DNA of 60,694 nucleotides, taken from the NCBI GenBank assembly GCA_040219275.1, contig JAVJSU010000063.1, positions 1-60,694 of the forward strand, read 5' to 3'. The translations under genes were made by a program, and so were the position numbers. The notes under the pieces were generated by a model that was given only the letters and a program-made list of their open reading frames with translations, had not been told where the DNA came from and made no database searches. This stretch comes from JAVJSU01 sp040219275 (lineage in GTDB: Bacteria > Chloroflexota > Anaerolineae > Aggregatilineales > Phototrophicaceae). Shown piece by piece: positions 16,117 to 24,544 of this stretch (positions are counted from its first letter, which is position 1; the number at the start of each line of letters is the position of its first letter).

Positions 16117-17058
16117 ATGAAACGTTTTATCCGTAGTGCATTATTGTTAAGCCTGCTAGCAATGGTCTTGAGCCTGCCCGTGTTCACTTCCGCGCAGGAT
16201 GACCCCATCACCGTCGCCGTGATGACCCCCTTCCTCGCCCAACCCGGCACGCAATTGATGGTGGAAGCCTTCGAGAGTTATGCCGCCGATCTTGGCTGGG
16301 AAGTGAATGTGATTGATACCGCCGATGATGTTGCCGCGCTCGTCAGCCGGATGGAAGATGTCGCAGTGCAGGGCGTGGATGCAGTCGTCATCAATGTTGA
16401 CCCGACACAGGTCAGCGCAGGGTTGCAAGCCTTGAGCGATGCGGGCATTCCGGTTTTCGGGATGGATTCCGGCGCGGATGGTCTGCTGATTACCAACGTC
16501 ACCAGCAACGGCTATGTGATGGCGGCGGAAACGGCAACCTATGTGGTGGATCGTCTGAACGGCGTGGGCAATGTGGTCATGTTCATCTTTGAACCCTACC
16601 CGCCCGTGCAACGTCGTGGCGCGATTGCCCAATCCATTTTTGACAACACGCCGGACATCACCGTTCTGGACGCGATTACGCCAAACTTCGATAACGGTCC
16701 GTTGGAAGGTGCACGCAATGCGATGGAAGCCGTTCTGACCGCCAACCCCGAACCCGGTAGCATCAACGCGGTCTGGGCGGCATGGGATGATCCCGCACTC
16801 GGCGCTCTGCAAGCCATCGAAGAAGCCGGACGTGGCGATGAAGGTATCGTGATTGTCGGCATCGACGCGACCAACCCCGCCCGTGAAGCCATCGCCGCCG
16901 GTGGTAGCTTTGAAGCGACTGTCGCGCAGGATTTCGCCGGCATCGCCCAAACGGTCGCCGATCAAATCGCGGTCTATCTGGATGGTGGCGAAATCACCCG
17001 TAGCAACATCTATGTGCAGACCACCCTCGTCACCGTCGATAATGCGATGGGTGAATAA
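16117..17058 (+). CDS. Sugar ABC transporter substrate-binding protein
   Basis: 313 residues, periplasmic-binding-protein-like domain of the ribose/galactose type (Peripla_BP_4). Signal peptide SALLLSLLAMVLSLPVFTSA; mature part begins DDPITVAVMTPFL. Visible family blocks are QGVDAVVINVDP, GIPVFGMDSG, WAAWDDPALGALQAIEEAG and VGIDATNPAREAI. It captures a monosaccharide outside the membrane and delivers it to the permease. It lacks the lipobox cysteine usual in a Gram-positive-type envelope. The ATPase follows 301 bases later, across a MITE-like element. The sugar is unknown; a nearby xylulokinase makes a pentose plausible. Confidence 0.88.
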   Translation: MKRFIRSALLLSLLAMVLSLPVFTSAQDDPITVAVMTPFLAQPGTQLMVEAFESYAADLGWEVNVIDTADDVAALVSRMEDVAVQGVDAVVINVDPTQVSAGLQALSDAGIPVFGMDSGADGLLITNVTSNGYVMAAETATYVVDRLNGVGNVVMFIFEPYPPVQRRGAIAQSIFDNTPDITVLDAITPNFDNGPLEGARNAMEAVLTANPEPGSINAVWAAWDDPALGALQAIEEAGRGDEGIVIVGIDATNPAREAIAAGGSFEATVAQDFAGIAQTVADQIAVYLDGGEITRSNIYVQTTLVTVDNAMGE

Positions 17059-17140
17059 ACATTAGCGACAAAAATATTTGCCGTAGGGGCGCAATATATC
17101 AAACCGCCCCTACCCAATCGGTAAGAAATAATTATAGCCT

Positions 17141-17304
17141 TGATTGCTAGTCAGCAATTCAGCTAGTCAGTTTCTCAGTAAAAGCATTCATTTAGGCACA
17201 TCACGACCTATTTTTAGCTGAACTGCTGATGGCTGAGACGCTAAAAAGGTCTTTTTTACATGAGCTTCTGAAAAAAATAGCTTTGATGATACCAATAGCA
17301 ATCA
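17141..17304. mobile_element. MITE-like element, copy 2 (164 bp)
   Basis: Begins TGATTGCTAG and ends ATAGCAATCA (9 of 10 inverted-repeat pairs). Its interior follows the copy at 9974 throughout. It occupies most of the gap between the binding-protein and ATPase genes of the sugar importer. Confidence 0.7.
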
Positions 17305-17359
17305 GGGTAATTATATCTTTTGTAATCCTCATTCTTATAAAAAATCTGTCTGATACCCA

Positions 17360-18901
17360 ATGTCCCAAAATATGACCTCCCCTACCCTGCTCCATATCGA
17401 ACACGCCAGCAAAAGCTATAACGGCGTTCCGGCGCTGATCGACGCACAACTAACTTTACACAGTGGCGAGGTGCACGCGCTGATCGGCGAAAATGGCGCG
17501 GGCAAATCCACGCTGATTAAGTTGATGGCGGGTGTCGTCCCGGCGGATCGTCTCGATGTGTGGATGCGCGGCGAACCCGTGCAGATTAGCAGTCCACAAA
17601 CGGCGACAGCGCTCGGATTGCGCTTCATCCATCAGGAGTTGAATGTCGTCCCATCGCTCAATGTCGCCGAGAATATTTTTACTAATCAGCCCTACCCGTC
17701 CTTTATAGGCACATTCGTCAATTGGCGGGCGCTATATAAGGAAGCGAGTGCGATTCTCGAAGCGACAGGCATCACGCATATCAACCCGCGTGAATTGATG
17801 GCAAATCTCAGTCCGGGCGATCAAATGCTGGTCAAAATCGCCAGCGCATTTACCGGTATGCAAGCGGGCGAAACGGCGAATGTTTATGTGATGGACGAGC
17901 CGACGGCATCGCTCACCGGAGAAGAAGCGGCGACCCTGTTCCGCGTGATTGAACGCCTGAAAGCACAGGGATGCGCGATTTTATACGTGTCGCATCGGCT
18001 GGATGAAATTTTCGCCATCGCCCAAAAAGTGACCGTGATGCGTGACGGGCGCGTGATTACGACGCAGAATATCGAAGATACCTCGCCGCCGGAACTGATC
18101 CAATTGATGACCGGACGCGACCTGAAGCACGTGTATCCAGCGCGTGACCTGCCCTACCCTGAGACGATTTTGCTGGATGTACATGGACTGAGCACGCACG
18201 CCGTCCACAACATCTCGTTTTCGCTCCGGCATGGCGAAATTATCGGCATAGCGGGGCTTAACGGATCAGGACGGACGGAACTATTGCGGGCAATCGGCGG
18301 CGCGGATGGCTTAACAGGCGGATCAATCACGCTGAATGGCGGCGCGATCAGCCTGAATTCGCCAACGCAGGCATGGAAACGGGGCATCGCGCTGGTGCCG
18401 GAAGAACGCCGTTCGCAGGGGTTGGTCATCTCGCGCAGTATCGCGGACAATATCACCCTGCCCCACCTGCACGATTTTAGCCTCGGCGGTGCGTTTCTCA
18501 ATCGTCGATTGGAACGCGACATCAGTCAGGATTCCGGCGCGACGGTGAAGCTCAAGACCACCGGAACCGGGCAAACAGTGCGCGAACTGAGCGGGGGCAA
18601 TCAGCAGAAAGTGGTGTTTGCGCGGGCGCTGGTCAAAACGCCGAACGTGCTTTTGCTCGACGAACCGACGCGGGGCGTGGATGTGGGCGCGAAGTATGAC
18701 ATTTACGCGCTCATCCGGCAGATCAGCGCGCAGGGGACGGGCATCCTGATGGTGTCGTCCGAATTACCGGAATTACTGGGCATGTGTGATCGCATTCTGG
18801 TGCTCAAAGAGGGGCAACTCATCGGGGATGTCTCGCCGGAAGGCATGAGCGAAGGCGATCTGCTGACGCTGTGTTACGGCGAAAGTTATGTCAATGGGTA
18901 G
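17360..18901 (+). CDS. Sugar ABC transporter ATP-binding protein (two NBDs)
   Basis: 513 residues with two ATPase domains, as in MglA, RbsA and XylG. The first has Walker A GENGAGKSTLIK, signature NLSPGDQ and Walker B VYVMDEPTASLT. The second has the degenerate Walker A GLNGSGRTELL, usual for this family, the signature LSGGNQQK and Walker B LLLDEPTRGVDVG. It is the cytoplasmic motor for the carbohydrate importer made with the binding protein at 16117 and the permease at 19798. Two GGGTAGGG/CCCTACCC octamers lie inside the gene and others near it. Confidence 0.93.
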   Translation: MSQNMTSPTLLHIEHASKSYNGVPALIDAQLTLHSGEVHALIGENGAGKSTLIKLMAGVVPADRLDVWMRGEPVQISSPQTATALGLRFIHQELNVVPSLNVAENIFTNQPYPSFIGTFVNWRALYKEASAILEATGITHINPRELMANLSPGDQMLVKIASAFTGMQAGETANVYVMDEPTASLTGEEAATLFRVIERLKAQGCAILYVSHRLDEIFAIAQKVTVMRDGRVITTQNIEDTSPPELIQLMTGRDLKHVYPARDLPYPETILLDVHGLSTHAVHNISFSLRHGEIIGIAGLNGSGRTELLRAIGGADGLTGGSITLNGGAISLNSPTQAWKRGIALVPEERRSQGLVISRSIADNITLPHLHDFSLGGAFLNRRLERDISQDSGATVKLKTTGTGQTVRELSGGNQQKVVFARALVKTPNVLLLDEPTRGVDVGAKYDIYALIRQISAQGTGILMVSSELPELLGMCDRILVLKEGQLIGDVSPEGMSEGDLLTLCYGESYVNG

Positions 18902-18990
18902 GGGATTAATGAGGGTTTCACGCCGATCTTGCGTATATAACCTGAGTTCTGCTTAAGGTGAACATCTGCGAAAAAGAGCTTTTAGCCGTT

Positions 18991-19041
18991 AGCTTTTGGC
19001 TTTTAGTTTGAAGAAACGCTTTTTTCTAAAAGCTAAGAGCT
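18991..19041. repeat. Imperfect 16-bp inverted repeat between ATPase and unknown gene
   Basis: AGCTTTTGGCTTTTAG pairs with CTAAAAGCTAAGAGCT at 14 of 16 positions around a 19-base loop. A related half-copy, CTAAAAGCCAACAGCT, lies at 60540-60555. It is thus a dispersed element rather than a gene-specific terminator. The rest of 18902-19131 shows nothing else. Confidence 0.55.
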
Positions 19042-19131
19042 ACGATCTTCGTGGTCTTTTATCGCAAAACAACTGTCATTCATGATCGTTTGCTTATCCA
19101 GAACTGAGGTTATCGAGTGTAGAGGTCGGTT

Positions 19132-19569
19132 ATGCTGAAATCATGCAGACGTATCGTGTTGGGACTGCTCATTTTGCTGGTGGGATCATGTGCGTTGGTG
19201 TTTTTATACTACAAAATCGCGCTGGATAAGCCGGGATTTTTCCGCCAATTTGAGGACGAGGTTGCGGTTAGAGACTATTTACTGGATGATCTCACGTTAG
19301 GCGAGACGGATCGAGATGAAGCCATTGCGTACATGCACGAGCATTTATCGCGAGATGAAACGTGTAGTGACTTACGCGATTCAACAGTGGATTACTTTTC
19401 ATGCCGTCGATCTGGTTGTCCGGCTGTAACCGATGAAACGGTCAACACCGAAATGTTTTGCTTAGTGCGCTACAAGTATGTTCTCGATGGCGAATACCGG
19501 ATTGCCTTATACTTCGAGTATGAGACGCTTTTAGACCTTGAAGTCGAGTGGATATACCTTTTTCCTTAG
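19132..19569 (+). CDS. Hypothetical membrane-anchored protein inside the sugar operon
   Basis: 145 residues with one N-terminal hydrophobic segment (VLGLLILLVGSCALVFLYY). It contains a lipobox-like L-V-G-S-C, so it may be a lipoprotein or a single-pass protein. The rest is acidic and extracytoplasmic, with five cysteines (for example SCRRSGCPAV) that could pair. No family is recognised. It separates the ATPase and permease genes of the importer, with repeats on both sides, which suggests it was inserted or that the operon has been rearranged. Confidence 0.5.
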   Translation: MLKSCRRIVLGLLILLVGSCALVFLYYKIALDKPGFFRQFEDEVAVRDYLLDDLTLGETDRDEAIAYMHEHLSRDETCSDLRDSTVDYFSCRRSGCPAVTDETVNTEMFCLVRYKYVLDGEYRIALYFEYETLLDLEVEWIYLFP

Positions 19570-19599
19570 TCAACAGAAACGCTAGAGAAGAAATAAGCA

Positions 19600-19731
19600 C
19601 CTGAAACCCATTGGCTAAAAACAGTGTAAAACCCGCCTGAAGGCGGCTCATTTGGGCGACTATTCGGTGAAATCAGCCCACTTTAGTGGGGTTTTTAGTA
19701 AATTAGCATAGGGGGTTTAGCCCTATGTGCT
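19600..19731 (+). repeat. Three-hairpin repeat module
   Basis: Starts with the lead-in CTGAAACCCATTGGCT. Hairpin A is CCCGCCTGAAGGCGG, hairpin B CCCACTTTAGTGGGG and hairpin C GCATAGGGGGTTTAGCCCTA. The stems differ from those at 57470, but each change on one arm is matched on the other. Confidence 0.85.
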
Positions 19732-19797
19732 GTCTAACAATAACAATATCTCCTGGCGCGCGTTGCGTCATGGCGGTTCAACTTTAAAAGGAATTTT

Positions 19798-20814
19798 ATG
19801 GATACGACTTCAACAGTGACGACCACCCCACCCCGCGCACGGATCACATGGTCGCGGACATTGCGGCGCTTCGGCACATTGCTCGGATTTCTGGTGATCG
19901 TCGCCGTGTTCTGGTGGCAAAAGCCGGACACGTTCATGACCGTGCAGAATTGGATCAACATTACGCGCCAGATGAGCATTCTCGGTGTGGTCGCCTTTGC
20001 CAGCACAATCGTCATGGTGACGGGCGCGTTTGACCTCAGCGTGGGGACGATGGCAAGCATGGCGGGAATCATCGCCGCGACTCTGCTCCAACAGGGCGAA
20101 ACGATCCCGACGGCGCTCGGTATTGCGTTGCTGGCGGGGATCGTCGGCGGATTATTCAACGGGATTCTGGTGGCGTATATTCGCATCACGCCGTTCGTGG
20201 CGACGCTTGGCACATTGACGCTCTTTAGCGGGCTGGCGTTACGCATCAGTGGCGGGACGACCATCTTCGGGCGGGCTATACCGGAAAGCATCGGCACGTT
20301 CGGGCGCGGTGGCATCGAACTGGGGATGCTCAACGAACAACGCCTGCTCCTGCCGAATTTGACGATTATCGCCATCCTCGCGCTGTTTATCATCTGGGTG
20401 GTGCTGGAGCAAACCGTTTTCGGGCGGCGATTGTATGCGATTGGCGGCAACGCAGAAGCGTCCCGCCTGGGCGGTATCCGCGTAAGATTGTTGACCCTAT
20501 TCGCGTTTGTGCTGAGTGGATTGGGCGCGGCGATTGCCGGCTTGATGCTGTTAAGTCGGCTTGCCACCGCCAACCCCACGCAAGGCGACGGCTTGATGCT
20601 CAACGCGATTGCGGCGGTCTTCCTCGGCATGACGATGAGCGAAGAAGGCGAACCGCATGTGCTCGGCACTCTGCTCGGCGTGTTGATTCTGGGCGTGCTG
20701 AGTAACGGCTTGACGCAAATGCAGATCAACACCTACGATCAGCAAATCCTGACGGGCGCAATTATCATTCTCGCCGTGACCATCAGTAGCCTATCCCATC
20801 GCGGGCGAGGATGA
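19798..20814 (+). CDS. Sugar ABC transporter permease (RbsC/MglC type)
   Basis: 338 residues with about nine membrane helices. Family landmarks are VMVTGAFDLSVGTMASMAG, RITPFVATLGTLTLFSGLAL, the NBD-contact loop AIGGNAEASRLGGI, and the C-terminal LTGAIIILAVTISSL. It forms the membrane channel of the carbohydrate importer whose other parts are at 16117 and 17360. AAGGA precedes the ATG. The last 19 coding bases are imperfectly repeated after the Uma2 gene at 21463. Confidence 0.92.
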   Translation: MDTTSTVTTTPPRARITWSRTLRRFGTLLGFLVIVAVFWWQKPDTFMTVQNWINITRQMSILGVVAFASTIVMVTGAFDLSVGTMASMAGIIAATLLQQGETIPTALGIALLAGIVGGLFNGILVAYIRITPFVATLGTLTLFSGLALRISGGTTIFGRAIPESIGTFGRGGIELGMLNEQRLLLPNLTIIAILALFIIWVVLEQTVFGRRLYAIGGNAEASRLGGIRVRLLTLFAFVLSGLGAAIAGLMLLSRLATANPTQGDGLMLNAIAAVFLGMTMSEEGEPHVLGTLLGVLILGVLSNGLTQMQINTYDQQILTGAIIILAVTISSLSHRGRG

Positions 20815-20904
20815 TGCAGTTTTGGACGAAACCGAACGCGAACCTCAGGATACACTTGCCTGAGTCATGATATACTACAACAAAATTGGTGACGAGGGTC
20901 TGGC

Positions 20905-21462
20905 ATGGTTATTTCAGAGCAACCAATCACAAAAGAAGCCTTTTTCGATTTTATTCAACAGCCGGAAAATGCAGATCATGACTATGAACTGATCGAGGGA
21001 AGGATTGTAGCGGTGGTTTCGCATGGAGAATCTTCGGCTTCTGCGCTTCGTATTGGTGGGTTATTCACCATCTTTTTAATCAATCATGACATCGGGCGCG
21101 TAACGGGCGCGGATGGCGGATACATAGTGAACGGTTATCCCTATATTCCTGATGTCGCCTATATGTCGTATGCGCGACAAGCCGAACCTGAATATGATCG
21201 TGGCTATAATATCCTCGCTCCCGATCTTGCGGTAGAAGTCCTCTCCCCCACTGATGGCGACATTACCCCGAAAGTAGTGAATTATCTCAACGCTGGCACA
21301 GTCGTCTGGGTTGCAAATCCGGCAACCTATGTCATTACGGTTTACGTTCCCGGCGAAAAACCCGATACGCGAATCATCGGGCAGACATTGAGCGGTGGTG
21401 ATGTGTTGCCCGGTTTCAGCATCGCCGTAAAAGATGCCTTCCCCGACTACAAATCTGAATAA
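20905..21462 (+). CDS. Uma2 family endonuclease-like protein
   Basis: 185 residues of the Uma2/DUF820 family, which has a PD-(D/E)XK nuclease fold. Readable parts are FFDFIQQPENADHDYELIEG, the catalytic P-D-V-A-Y, L-A-V-E-V-L-S-P, and a lysine in place (TPKVVNYLNAGT). The typical YxxxG(xx)W signature is present as YLNAGTVVWV. Family members are very numerous in cyanobacteria and Chloroflexota; the true role is not known. Immediately after the stop codon is an imperfect copy of the end of the upstream permease gene, as if the gene had been inserted. Confidence 0.85.
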   Translation: MVISEQPITKEAFFDFIQQPENADHDYELIEGRIVAVVSHGESSASALRIGGLFTIFLINHDIGRVTGADGGYIVNGYPYIPDVAYMSYARQAEPEYDRGYNILAPDLAVEVLSPTDGDITPKVVNYLNAGTVVWVANPATYVITVYVPGEKPDTRIIGQTLSGGDVLPGFSIAVKDAFPDYKSE

Positions 21463-21481
21463 CCTCTCGCATCGCGGGCGA
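21463..21481 (+). repeat. 19-bp duplication of the permease gene end
   Basis: CCTCTCGCATCGCGGGCGA matches the last codons of the permease (CCTATCCCATCGCGGGCGA at 20790-20808) at 17 of 19 positions. The two copies bracket the Uma2 gene. Confidence 0.55.
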
Positions 21482-21490
21482 CAAATTTCG

Positions 21491-21895
21491 CTACATCCCC
21501 TGAAGCACGCCGACCAGAATAATCGCCACGCCGACGATACTCGCCACCGACGAGAGACCACCAAGCGCCAATGGCAAACGGCGGTTTTCTGCGAATTCGT
21601 CTTTTGTACCCTGCAACCAGTTGATCGTATCTTTGGCGTTGAGGAGCAGAGACGCAATTACCATCAGCCACGCCGCGAGGTTTTCGACGCCCGCGCCCAA
21701 TGTCGAGACGCTCATCGCCAGCGCCAGACTAATCAAAATCGGTCCCCACATCAGCGCACCGACGTGCAGAATACGCAGATATTTCGAATAGGTCGGGCTT
21801 TTTTGCCGGATGATGCTTGCCGGAATGCCAGTGAGCAAGCCGTAGAGGATGTTCAATACGCCGCCGAGAATGAGAATCTTCGCTGAGTCTTCCAT
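21491..21895 (-). CDS. Hypothetical four-helix membrane protein
   Basis: 134 residues from the ATG at 21895, which has AAAGGG upstream; an extension to 21964 has no support. Four hydrophobic helices: ILILGGVLNILYGLLTG, LHVGALMWGPILISLALAM, LAAWLMVIASLLLNA and LPLALGGLSSVASIVGVAII. The layout and the histidine in R-I-L-H-V-G-A-L recall small four-helix proteins such as styrene oxide isomerase, but this is only a resemblance. Convergent with Uma2 (28 bases). Confidence 0.6.
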   Translation of the reverse strand: MEDSAKILILGGVLNILYGLLTGIPASIIRQKSPTYSKYLRILHVGALMWGPILISLALAMSVSTLGAGVENLAAWLMVIASLLLNAKDTINWLQGTKDEFAENRRLPLALGGLSSVASIVGVAIILVGVLQGM

Positions 21896-22041
21896 GTGTG
21901 AGTCCCTTTTAGTTGTGAAAGTAAAGTACCCACCAAAATTGTGTTGAGGCTGTTGGGAGTACATGCCTTATGAGAAACTAGTGAAGTATACTTTATTTGC
22001 GAGCGGTATCGTAAAAACTCACTGGATTATAGGTGAAGCAG

Positions 22042-22650
22042 ATGAAAAATACGGAACAACGCCCACCGATAAAGACCATCAAAACAGGTGCTGAGCTACG
22101 GCGCTGGTACTGGTTAAAAGAGGAACTGGTCGCGTACTGTCAGGAACATGGCATCCCGTATAGTGCAGGAAAATTTGAATTGCTGGATCGCATCGCTCGT
22201 TTTATGGATACGGGTGAAACGCCGACACCAAAACGTAAGAATATTACCTCCAAATTCGATTGGCATAGTGAGCAACTTTCCGCAGAGACCATCATCACGG
22301 ATAGCTACAAGAATACGCAGAATGTCCGGCGCTTCATGACGATGCACATTGGCAAACACTTTAAGTTCAACATCGATTTTATGGCGTGGATGCGGGCGAA
22401 TGCCGGTAAAACACTCGGCGAGGCGGTCATCCAGTGGCAAGACCTCGAAGCACGTAAAGCGGATGCCAATTTTCAAACGGATATCGCCGATCACAACCAG
22501 TACAATCAATATCTACGGGATTTCTTCGAGGCGAACCCCACCCTGACGACCAGAGATGCGCGCACCTGCTGGGAGTTTAAGCGTTCCTTGCCTACGCCGG
22601 ATGGTCGTCATGTGTATGATGCAGATGATCTGCAAGCCCTAAAAAAGTAG
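22042..22650 (+). CDS. SAP domain / DUF6434 protein
   Basis: About 202 residues. The first half holds a SAP-like helical motif (GAELRRWYWLKEELVAYCQE, then KFELLDRIARFMDTG); the RWYWLK start is characteristic of the DUF6434-associated SAP proteins. The second half has the DUF6434 pattern, including FMTMHIGKHFKF, FMAWMRANAGKTLGEA and the tail RTCWEFKRSLP. SAP motifs bind DNA or chromatin in eukaryotes; the bacterial role is unknown. Probably cytoplasmic. The ATG at 22042 follows AGGTGAAG. Confidence 0.8.
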   Translation: MKNTEQRPPIKTIKTGAELRRWYWLKEELVAYCQEHGIPYSAGKFELLDRIARFMDTGETPTPKRKNITSKFDWHSEQLSAETIITDSYKNTQNVRRFMTMHIGKHFKFNIDFMAWMRANAGKTLGEAVIQWQDLEARKADANFQTDIADHNQYNQYLRDFFEANPTLTTRDARTCWEFKRSLPTPDGRHVYDADDLQALKK

Positions 22651-22869
22651 CGCGATATAGAAGCAGGCATATATTTTCGGGTAATTGCCATCCGGTAGCA
22701 CGGTGGCGAAAGCATATTCGGGATCGGTCAGCAAGGCGCACATGGTCGGGTCGCCCGCTTCGAGTTGATAGAGCGTGGTCAAGCGCCATTCGTTTTCGAT
22801 CTGCTCCGCCTGTTCGGGATACTCGTGACGTGAGCGACCAGTAAATATACTCCGTTCAAACCAGTCCAC
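22639..22869 (-). pseudogene. Possible gene fragment, 3' end only
   Basis: 76 codons with clear coding-type third-position bias (for example EQAEQIENEWRLTTLYQLEA, LTDPEYAFATVLPDG), but its only start is a GTG lying inside the terminator of the upstream LamG-like gene and it has no ribosome site. The 3' end overlaps the SAP gene by 12 bases. I read it as the tail of a truncated gene; the family is not recognised. Confidence 0.35.
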
Positions 22870-22909
22870 AAAAAATGGGGCAAGGCATAAATCCGCCCCT
22901 GCCCCATTT
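22870..22909 (-). terminator. Intrinsic terminator of the LamG/SH3b gene at 22929
   Basis: AAATGGGGCA and TGCCCCATTT form a ten-pair stem. On the minus strand it ends in TTTTTT. It lies 20 bases past the stop codon. Confidence 0.8.
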
Positions 22910-22928
22910 CGCCAATCTGACTGATTAA

Positions 22929-24443
22929 TTACCCGTCAACTTCGGGGACGTTGGCACAATCACCCACCACATTGACGACATCCTCACGCACCCAATTATC
23001 ATTTTCGAGTTGCCACCAGATCAACCCGTCCGCGCCGGTGGATTGCCCGATCACCTGCAACACCGTGCCTGCGGGGAGTGTGCCGGCGCGTTCAAACGTT
23101 GTGCCGGGTCCAGACCGCTGATTTACGTCACCACTTGAGGAGGCATCACAAACGCCCGCTTCAAAGACGGGTGCATAATACGCCCACATATTTTCGCCTT
23201 CACAGCGCCCGCCTGCCGCTTCTGAGCGCAACAGAATCCCGTGAAAACCTGCCGCATCGTTGATTAAGAAGTCTGTAATCAATAGCTCGCCGTCGATATA
23301 AACCGTTGCCCGATTGTTCTGCAAAATATACAGAATATGCACCGGCGCATCTGCCTCTACATCGAGTGGGAGGATTTCTTCACTACCGTCATCGCCACTA
23401 AACGTATAGACGGAGATGGCTTCCTGATTGATGATGACCGTTTCAAATCCGCCGATGGTAAATTCACCGGCATCGTCGAGTTGCACGCGGGAGAGAAAAC
23501 CACATTGCATCTCGCCCTCTGATGGCAACGTGATGTTGACCGTGCCGCTAAAGACGACATCGGCATACGATGAGCGACTCGCCAGCGGATAAAAATTCGC
23601 GCCCACAGTGCTGTCCATAAACGCGCGATTTTCCTCGAAGATCAGTTGTCCACCGGAGGAGATCAAGCCCGTTGCTTCCAATTCAGCAACCGCATCCTGC
23701 CATTCGCCGTCAAAATTCTCTAGCGTCTGCGGAACTTCGGTTTCCTCTTTAACAACATCGCCGGAGGTAGAAAACACGCGCAGATTATCATACGCGATAT
23801 TCGCCGATGTCCCGTCCACAAATGTCGTGGCGACAAAACCGACTGACCCCTCAGTGTAAAGGTCGCTTTCGGCTTCCAGCGCCAGTTCGCCGTTGATGTA
23901 TAGCGCCAGATAATCATTCACACACACAGCGATGATCTCGTTGGTGCTCTGCCCCTGAACGATGTCCGAACTTACAGACCACCCCGCCAGTTGAACCTCG
24001 TCGAAACCGTCATAGGTGAAAATGCGCGCATAGCCATCACCACTAATAAAGAAGATGTAACCGCTCAATTCATCGGTAGGATCGGCACGGCAAACCACAC
24101 CATAACCATTATCGAGTTCGTCGGAAAGTTGAGTCGTCTCCACCACAAGGACGGTGTTATCAAATGATTCTTCGTATAAGCCACGCACCAACGAAGCAGG
24201 TGATGTGTTCTCAACGCGATATTGCGCGTCGTCTATGCCTAAGAATCGGCTGGATGTATCCGCAGAATCCCAACCCTCGCCGCCATCATCTGCGGAGAAA
24301 TCCGGTTCAAAAACAACCTCGCCCAGTGTCACCGGTTGTAGCCCTTCGCCGAGGATGCGCTCAATCCGATCATCGCCCTGCGCCAATAGACTGACCGTGC
24401 TCAGAATCAACACGAAAATCAGCGTCATAATGCGTTTACCCAT
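22929..24443 (-). CDS. Secreted two-domain LamG-like protein with C-terminal SH3b (paralog 1)
   Basis: About 504 residues from the ATG at 24443 (GGGAG upstream). Signal peptide MTLIFVLILSTVSLLAQG. Two jelly-roll domains of concanavalin/LamG or DUF1080 type follow (about residues 40-230 and 265-435). Each has a Y-G-V-V-C-R-A-D or C-G-F-L-S-R type cysteine strand and a paired L-A-L-Y-I-N-G-E / R-A-T-V-Y-I-D-G-E strand. The end is an SH3b domain (QRSGPGTTFERAGTLPAG, WWQLENDNWVREDVV) that may bind the cell wall. Exported, function unknown. The next two genes are paralogs on the same strand. Confidence 0.7.
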   Translation of the reverse strand: MGKRIMTLIFVLILSTVSLLAQGDDRIERILGEGLQPVTLGEVVFEPDFSADDGGEGWDSADTSSRFLGIDDAQYRVENTSPASLVRGLYEESFDNTVLVVETTQLSDELDNGYGVVCRADPTDELSGYIFFISGDGYARIFTYDGFDEVQLAGWSVSSDIVQGQSTNEIIAVCVNDYLALYINGELALEAESDLYTEGSVGFVATTFVDGTSANIAYDNLRVFSTSGDVVKEETEVPQTLENFDGEWQDAVAELEATGLISSGGQLIFEENRAFMDSTVGANFYPLASRSSYADVVFSGTVNITLPSEGEMQCGFLSRVQLDDAGEFTIGGFETVIINQEAISVYTFSGDDGSEEILPLDVEADAPVHILYILQNNRATVYIDGELLITDFLINDAAGFHGILLRSEAAGGRCEGENMWAYYAPVFEAGVCDASSSGDVNQRSGPGTTFERAGTLPAGTVLQVIGQSTGADGLIWWQLENDNWVREDVVNVVGDCANVPEVDG

Positions 24444-24477
24444 TACAAATATCTCCCAGTTTATTGTTTTTTGGTAA

Positions 24478-24503
24478 ATAATATTCACCGCAAAGTATAG
24501 TGC
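24478..24503 (-). promoter_or_regulatory. Conserved promoter of LamG paralog 1
   Basis: Minus-strand CACTATACTTTGCGGTGAAT is shared, with at most small changes, with the upstream regions of paralog 2 (26087-26112) and paralog 3 (27713-27738). TATACT could be the -10 box. Confidence 0.55.
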
Positions 24504-24544
24504 GATTATAGAAATAGTGCTGATAGGTGCACTGATCCACACCC

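Noticed and set aside
16156..16965. 269-codon minus-strand frame over the sugar-binding protein gene
   Set aside because: Long but a shadow: composition (His/Arg/Gly-rich) and lack of a start signal show it is antisense to a well-supported gene. The same holds for the long antisense frame at 19734-20732.
21491..21895. Firm call as styrene oxide isomerase
   Set aside because: Only helix count and one histidine position agree; no pathway neighbours.
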